DNA of 16,631 bases, from contig JBFMGD010000051.1 of assembly GCA_040751775.1 (NCBI GenBank), positions 1 to 16,631 on the forward strand. The letters are read 5' to 3'. The DNA comes from JBFMGD01 sp040751775 (GTDB taxonomy: Bacteria > Bacillota > Dethiobacteria > DTU022). Positions 13,236 to 16,631 of the stretch are shown piece by piece (the first letter of the stretch is position 1; the number at the start of each line of letters is the position of its first letter). The position numbers were made by a program, and so were the translations under genes. Under the pieces are notes generated by a model. That model was not told the DNA's origin. It did no database searches and saw only the letters and a list, made by a program, of their open reading frames with translations.

Positions 13236-13768
13236 TGATCCGCTGCCGTCTGTTGATTTAAAATCCGCGCTTCCCAGGGCGGCCAAAAGATCACAAAAGC
13301 CCGCCCCTTGATCTGCTCCAGGGAAACAAAGCCCACCCGCGGATCCCGGCTGTCCATGCTGTTTCGCCGGAAGTCACCCATGACAAACAGGCATCCCGCG
13401 GGTACCTCAACCGGCCCGAAATCGGGCATATCCTTCTGATCCTTCAGGTATGGTTCATCCAGAAGGGTTCCGTTGCGGTAGACATCTCCCCCCCGGATTT
13501 CAATGATGTCGCCGGCCACCCCGATCACCCGCTTAATGAAGTCACGCCGCGGCTCATATTCGAACACAACAATGTCCCCAGGATGCGGTTCGTCCAAATG
13601 ATAAACCAGCTTATTTACAACCAGGCGTTCATTATTATCGAGGGTCGGAAACATAGAGCGGCCTTCAACCACGAATACTTCAAAGAGAAAGAACCGGATG
13701 ATCAAAGCCAGCAGCACCGCCACAGCGATCGAACGGATCCAATCCCATACCTCTTTTGAACTGCTCAT
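13232..13768 (-). CDS. lepB: Signal peptidase I
   Basis: 178 residues from ATG 13768 (GGAG 11 bases upstream). One N-terminal membrane segment spans about 11-29 (IRSIAVAVLLALIIRFFLF), with the rest outside. Box B EGRSMFPTL carries catalytic Ser38; DFIKRVIG carries Lys79, the general base; GDFRRNSMDSRDPRVG is box E (usually GDNRxNS, here F for N). It cuts signal peptides from exported proteins, such as the M23 and LysM-SleB enzymes of this window. Size and single membrane span are those of Gram-positive enzymes. It sits 25 bases after rplS. Confidence 0.95.
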   Translation of the reverse strand: MSSSKEVWDWIRSIAVAVLLALIIRFFLFEVFVVEGRSMFPTLDNNERLVVNKLVYHLDEPHPGDIVVFEYEPRRDFIKRVIGVAGDIIEIRGGDVYRNGTLLDEPYLKDQKDMPDFGPVEVPAGCLFVMGDFRRNSMDSRDPRVGFVSLEQIKGRAFVIFWPPWEARILNQQTAADQ

Positions 13769-13793
13769 TTATAAAACATCTCCATCACAAATA

Positions 13794-14135
13794 TTAACGA
13801 CGCTCACGAATCCGGGCGGCTTTTCCGGTACGCTGGCGCAAGTAGTAAAGCTTGGCCCGCCGCACCCGGCCCCGTTTGGTTACTTCGATCCGGTTGATTA
13901 CCGGCGAGTGGACGGGAAAGGTACGCTCTACCCCGATACCGTAGGTCACCCGGCGCACGGTAAAGGTCTCTTTCAGGCCGCCTCCCTGGCGGCGGATAAC
14001 AACCCCTTCAAACACCTGGGTTCTCTCCCGGCTGCCTTCCACTACCTTTACATGCACCCGCACGGTGTCACCGGGCGCAAAGTCGGGAATGTCTTCTTTC
14101 AGAAACTGCTTTTCCACTTCTTTGATTAAGTCCAT
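13794..14135 (-). CDS. rplS: 50S ribosomal protein L19
   Basis: 113 residues from ATG 14135; GGGAGG lies 12 bases upstream, a little far. Family signatures: IPDFAPGDTVRVHVKV, the basic loop EGSRERTQVFEGVVIRRQGGG, ETFTVRR, GIGVERTFPVHSP and RRAKLYYLR. L19 sits at the 30S-50S interface. It stands in its usual place between trmD and lepB. Length is normal. Confidence 0.97.
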   Translation of the reverse strand: MDLIKEVEKQFLKEDIPDFAPGDTVRVHVKVVEGSRERTQVFEGVVIRRQGGGLKETFTVRRVTYGIGVERTFPVHSPVINRIEVTKRGRVRRAKLYYLRQRTGKAARIRERR

Positions 14136-14207
14136 CTTAAATCACAACCTCCCTGGTCTATCTGCTTAAATTAAATCACTTAACCGCAACGCACTGACAT
14201 TCTTTAA

Positions 14208-14984
14208 TTAGCATCCCCCATCTTCATGACCGCCAAGAGAGGGTTTTTCATTTAATGCCGACAGCTGCGCGAGGTAGCGCCGGTCTTGCGGAGAGAGAGC
14301 CGCATTGGTCAGTAAATCCGGCCGCCGCTCCCAGGTGCGCCGCAAAGACTGGCGCCGCCGCCAGAGCGCGATCTCGCCGTGATTCCCCGACAAGAGCACC
14401 TCCGGCACCGCCATCCCTTCATAAAGGGGTGGCCGGGTATACTGGGGATATTCAAGCAGGCTGTCCGAAAAAGATTCTTCGACCAGCGATGCCTCTTCCA
14501 ACAGCCCCGGCACCAGGCGCACAACCGCATCGGTCACCACCGCCGCGGCAAGTTCCCCGCCGGTTAATACATAGTCGCCGATCGAGAGCTCTTCGTCGAC
14601 CAGCCCCTGGCGTACGCGCTCATCTACCCCTTCGTAGCGCCCGCAAAGCAAGATTAAATGCTCCCGTTGAGCCATTTGCCGGGCAACGGCCTGGTTGAAC
14701 ACGCGGCCCTGGGGAGTAAGTAAAACAACCCAGGCCTTGCCGCCGCTGCTCTTTTTTAGCTCCGCCACCGCTTCAAAAAGCGGTTCCGGCTTAAAGACCA
14801 TCCCGCTGCCCCCGCCGTAAGGGGCGTCGTCCACTTGGCGGTGTTTGCTGAAGGCGAACGCACGCAGGTCCACCAGGTTAATCTCCGCCAGCCCCCGGTC
14901 CAGGGCGCGCTTAACCATGCTTTCACTGAAAGGGCCTTGCAGCATAGCCGGAAATATGGTCACGATATCAATTTGCAAAGCCAT
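14208..14984 (-). CDS. trmD: tRNA (guanine-N1)-methyltransferase
   Basis: 258 residues from ATG 14984 (GGGTG 6 bases upstream); a GTG at 14993 would add three residues. It is a SPOUT methyltransferase with a trefoil knot: FPAMLQGPFSESMVKRALDRG, APYGGGSGMVFKPEP, LLTPQGR (88-94), GRYEGVDERV (115-124), SIGDYVLTGGE, and SDSLLEYPQYTRP with the catalytic Asp region. It methylates G37 of tRNAs with S-adenosylmethionine and prevents +1 frameshifts. The gap to rimM upstream is 12 bases. Confidence 0.97.
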   Translation of the reverse strand: MALQIDIVTIFPAMLQGPFSESMVKRALDRGLAEINLVDLRAFAFSKHRQVDDAPYGGGSGMVFKPEPLFEAVAELKKSSGGKAWVVLLTPQGRVFNQAVARQMAQREHLILLCGRYEGVDERVRQGLVDEELSIGDYVLTGGELAAAVVTDAVVRLVPGLLEEASLVEESFSDSLLEYPQYTRPPLYEGMAVPEVLLSGNHGEIALWRRRQSLRRTWERRPDLLTNAALSPQDRRYLAQLSALNEKPSLGGHEDGGC

Positions 14985-14996
14985 AAACAACACCCG

Positions 14997-15539
14997 CTAG
15001 AGATCAACCAGGCCTTCAGGCAAATCGACAACCATTTTGCCCGTGTCCAGATCGATCTGTTTTACAAATTGCCGCACCGCCGGCACCAATATCTCCGCTC
15101 CGGCAGCGCCGTCCCCGGGCGCCCTGGCGACGACATACAGGTCATGGCCGCCGCCCGGGATAATACGGCTAATGCGTCCCAATAGCTCGCCAGCGGCGGT
15201 GAAGACCTGCAGTCCGACGATCTGGTTGAAATAGTAACTTCCCCGCGGCAGCGGCAGCCGCTCTTCTGCCGGGATTAACACCGTGCCGCCGCTGATCAGC
15301 GCCGCCTGCTCGCGACTGTCAATTCCGTCGAATTTAAACAGCCAGAACCGGCCATGCACCGAAGCTCTCTCCACCGTTTTCGGGCGGCGCTCCCCGTTCA
15401 GCTCAATCATGACCGCCGTCAGCAGGCTGCAGCGCTCCGGAAAATCAGAGTAGGGGAAAACCTTTAACAGGCCGGTGTTGCCATGAGGAGCCAGGATCTT
15501 GCCGATCACGACATGCTGCCTGTTTGAATCAACATTCAA
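14997..15539 (-). CDS. rimM: Ribosome maturation factor RimM
   Basis: 180 residues from TTG 15539, with GGGAG 9 bases upstream. N-terminal RimM domain: VVIGKILAPHGNTGLLKVFPYSDFPERC. C-terminal PRC-barrel domain: GSYYFNQIVGLQVFTAAGELLGRI through ILVPAVRQFVKQIDLDTGKMVVDLPEGL. RimM binds S19 and assists maturation of the 30S head. Usual length and usual neighbours. The TTG start may keep expression below that of rpsP and rplS. Confidence 0.96.
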   Translation of the reverse strand: MNVDSNRQHVVIGKILAPHGNTGLLKVFPYSDFPERCSLLTAVMIELNGERRPKTVERASVHGRFWLFKFDGIDSREQAALISGGTVLIPAEERLPLPRGSYYFNQIVGLQVFTAAGELLGRISRIIPGGGHDLYVVARAPGDGAAGAEILVPAVRQFVKQIDLDTGKMVVDLPEGLVDL

Positions 15540-15558
15540 AACAGATCGCTCCCGCTGT

Positions 15559-15789
15559 TCACTGAATAATTTCCACCATCACCCGTTGATTATCCCTGAC
15601 CGCGGCCGCGTTCACCACGGTCCGGATCGCCCTGGCGATACGGCCCTGTTTACCGATTACTTTACCCATGTCGCCTGGAGCCACGCGCAGCTCCAGGATG
15701 ATCGAGCGCTCACCTTCCACCTGCCGGACATCCACCTGGCCAGGTTCGTCAACCAAAGATCTGGCGATATGCTCCAGTAACTGTTTCAT
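15559..15789 (-). CDS. khpA: KH-domain RNA-binding protein KhpA (YlqC)
   Basis: 76 residues from ATG 15789, with GGGGAGG 9 bases upstream. A single KH domain with the GxxG loop as GKQG in MGKVIGKQGRIARAIRTVV, preceded by SIILELRVAPGD. In Firmicutes KhpA partners with KhpB/Jag and binds RNA; it has been linked to cell elongation control and sRNA binding. It sits between rpsP and rimM as in B. subtilis. Complete and normal. Confidence 0.95.
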   Translation of the reverse strand: MKQLLEHIARSLVDEPGQVDVRQVEGERSIILELRVAPGDMGKVIGKQGRIARAIRTVVNAAAVRDNQRVMVEIIQ

Positions 15790-15811
15790 ATCCTAAAACC
15801 TCCCCAAAAAA

Positions 15812-16057
15812 CTATTTGGTCAAGCCGGCTTTGTCGAAAAGCTGCTTGACGGTGTCGGAAGGCCTGGCACCGCGTGACAACCACATTTGCGCCTTTTCCG
15901 CATCCACTTCAAAGGTAGTCGGCTTGGTCGTAGGGTTGTAATAGCCGATCTCTTCAATAAACCGGCCGTCCCGCGGAAAACGGGAATCGGCAACCACAAT
16001 ACGGTAGAATGGTTTTTTCTTAGCGCCCATCCTTTTTAATCTGATCCGAACTGACAA
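15812..16057 (-). CDS. rpsP: 30S ribosomal protein S16
   Basis: 81 residues from TTG 16057, with GGAGGTG about 8 bases upstream; the only other nearby start (GTG in the ribosome site) stops at once. Family signature: VRIRLKRMGAKKKPFYRIVVADSRFPRDGRFIEEIGYYNP, and the C-terminal RGARPSDTVKQLF. It is an early-assembly 30S protein. It is unusual that a highly expressed ribosomal gene begins with TTG. The gap after ffh is 36 bases. Confidence 0.97.
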   Translation of the reverse strand: MSVRIRLKRMGAKKKPFYRIVVADSRFPRDGRFIEEIGYYNPTTKPTTFEVDAEKAQMWLSRGARPSDTVKQLFDKAGLTK

Positions 16058-16093
16058 CTACTTCACCTCCGCTGTATTATAACACTTTATCTA

Positions 16094-16631
16094 TTAGAAA
16101 AAGGGAAATCCCCGTTTTCCTTTTTTTAACTGCTTCATCTGCCCTTTTTTGCCCATGGTACTCATCTGCTTAAACATTTTTTGCATTTGGGCAAACTGGG
16201 CCAGCAGTTTGTTCACATCCTGCACCGTGGTGCCGCTTCCTTTGGCGATGCGCCGGCGGCGGCTGCTGTTGATCATCGACGGATCCCGCCGTTCTGCTTT
16301 GGTCATCGATCCGATTACAGCCTCAACCCGTTTAAACTGGTCTTCGCTTACGGAAAGTTGCTTGATTTCCTTCGGAATATTCGCCGCCCCGGGCAGCATA
16401 TCCAAAATCTCGTCCAGAGAGCCCATGCGGCGCAGCTGCTGCAGCTGGTCTCGGAAGTCATCCAGGGTAAACTCCTGGCGGCGCAGCTTTTGTTCCATTT
16501 CACGAGCCTTATCCTGATCTATGGTCGCTTCCGCTTTTTCGATCAGCGACAACACATCGCCCATCCCCAGGATGCGCGAGGCCATCCTTTCCGGGTGAAA
16601 GGGCTCCAGGGCGTCGTTTTTTTCACCGACT
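16094..16631 (-). CDS. ffh: Signal recognition particle protein Ffh, C-terminal part
   Basis: About 179 codons of the C-terminal end are visible; the GTPase domain lies beyond the window. The frame is open to the window edge and reads VGEKNDALEPFHPERMASRILGMGD at its start, the junction from the NG domain to the M domain. The M domain follows: methionine-rich helices, then SSRRRRIAKGSGTTVQDVNKLLAQF, the 4.5S RNA-binding motif, and the Met/Lys tail QMQKMFKQMSTMGKKGQMKQLKK. Ffh takes signal-sequence proteins to the membrane. As usual in Firmicutes it precedes rpsP in the operon. Confidence 0.97.
   Translation of the reverse strand, partial: VGEKNDALEPFHPERMASRILGMGDVLSLIEKAEATIDQDKAREMEQKLRRQEFTLDDFRDQLQQLRRMGSLDEILDMLPGAANIPKEIKQLSVSEDQFKRVEAVIGSMTKAERRDPSMINSSRRRRIAKGSGTTVQDVNKLLAQFAQMQKMFKQMSTMGKKGQMKQLKKGKRGFPFF

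Noticed and set aside
13236..13286. N-terminal extension of RbgA up to 13286
   Set aside because: It overlaps lepB by 55 bases, precedes the usual family start, and a GTGA coupling start is present at 13235.
13698..14129. 143-codon plus-strand ORF across lepB/rplS
   Set aside because: It is antisense to the well-identified lepB start and rplS, with no ribosome site or recognisable domain.
14255..14698. 147-codon plus-strand ORF
   Set aside because: It lies wholly antisense to trmD and has the Ala/Arg/Pro-rich composition of GC-rich shadow frames.
15832..15838. TGTCGAA, an exact Spo0A-box match
   Set aside because: It lies inside rpsP coding sequence and shows how often the heptamer occurs by chance.

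Overview
The window reads as a chromosomal segment of a spore-forming, low-to-mid G+C Firmicute, most like the Peptococcaceae (Desulfotomaculum/Pelotomaculum type). The reasons are four YheC/YheD-type sporulation ATP-grasp proteins, two SleB-type cortex hydrolases, a c-di-AMP (ydaO/yuaA) riboswitch and the classic Gram-positive order ffh-rpsP-khpA-rimM-trmD-rplS-lepB-rbgA-rnhB-yraN. The taxon is an inference from gene content only. The window has no tRNA or rRNA gene, CRISPR array or insertion sequence that I can see.

Left part (1-8200), visibly AT-richer and accessory. It holds a secreted M23 peptidase (minus strand, cut by the window start), an uncatalogued 45-residue lysine-rich mini-gene with its own ribosome site and terminator, two YheC/D ATP-grasp genes and an AMP-forming acyl-CoA ligase on the plus strand. 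Convergent to these lies a minus-strand operon yheCD - GNAT acetyltransferase - yheCD. The lead gene of the plus-strand set and the lead gene of the minus-strand operon each carry the same CATATATT -10 element with an AC-containing -35, which fits a sporulation (sigma-K or sigma-E class) promoter. This group looks like one locus that makes or modifies a spore-associated product. The chemistry is not known.

Middle part (8386-11085), minus strand. It holds a FabG-like short-chain dehydrogenase, a roughly 320-base gap containing a 26-codon ORF with a very good ribosome site, and two neighbouring SleB-domain genes. The first SleB gene (signal peptide, two LysM, hydrolase) is preceded by a sigma-A promoter and a well-preserved c-di-AMP aptamer and ends in a strong terminator. 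The second is a shortened copy whose upstream part is doubtful.

Right part (11219-16631), minus strand, GC-richer. This is the translation and secretion housekeeping operon, transcribed from ffh (cut by the window end) through to yraN. The last four genes are joined by 4-base stop/start overlaps (lepB/rbgA, rbgA/rnhB, rnhB/yraN), which implies translational coupling. It ends at a terminator whose loop and 3' arm also carry the -35 element of the riboswitch promoter. The RbgA protein deviates at two residues normally tied to GTP binding and catalysis.
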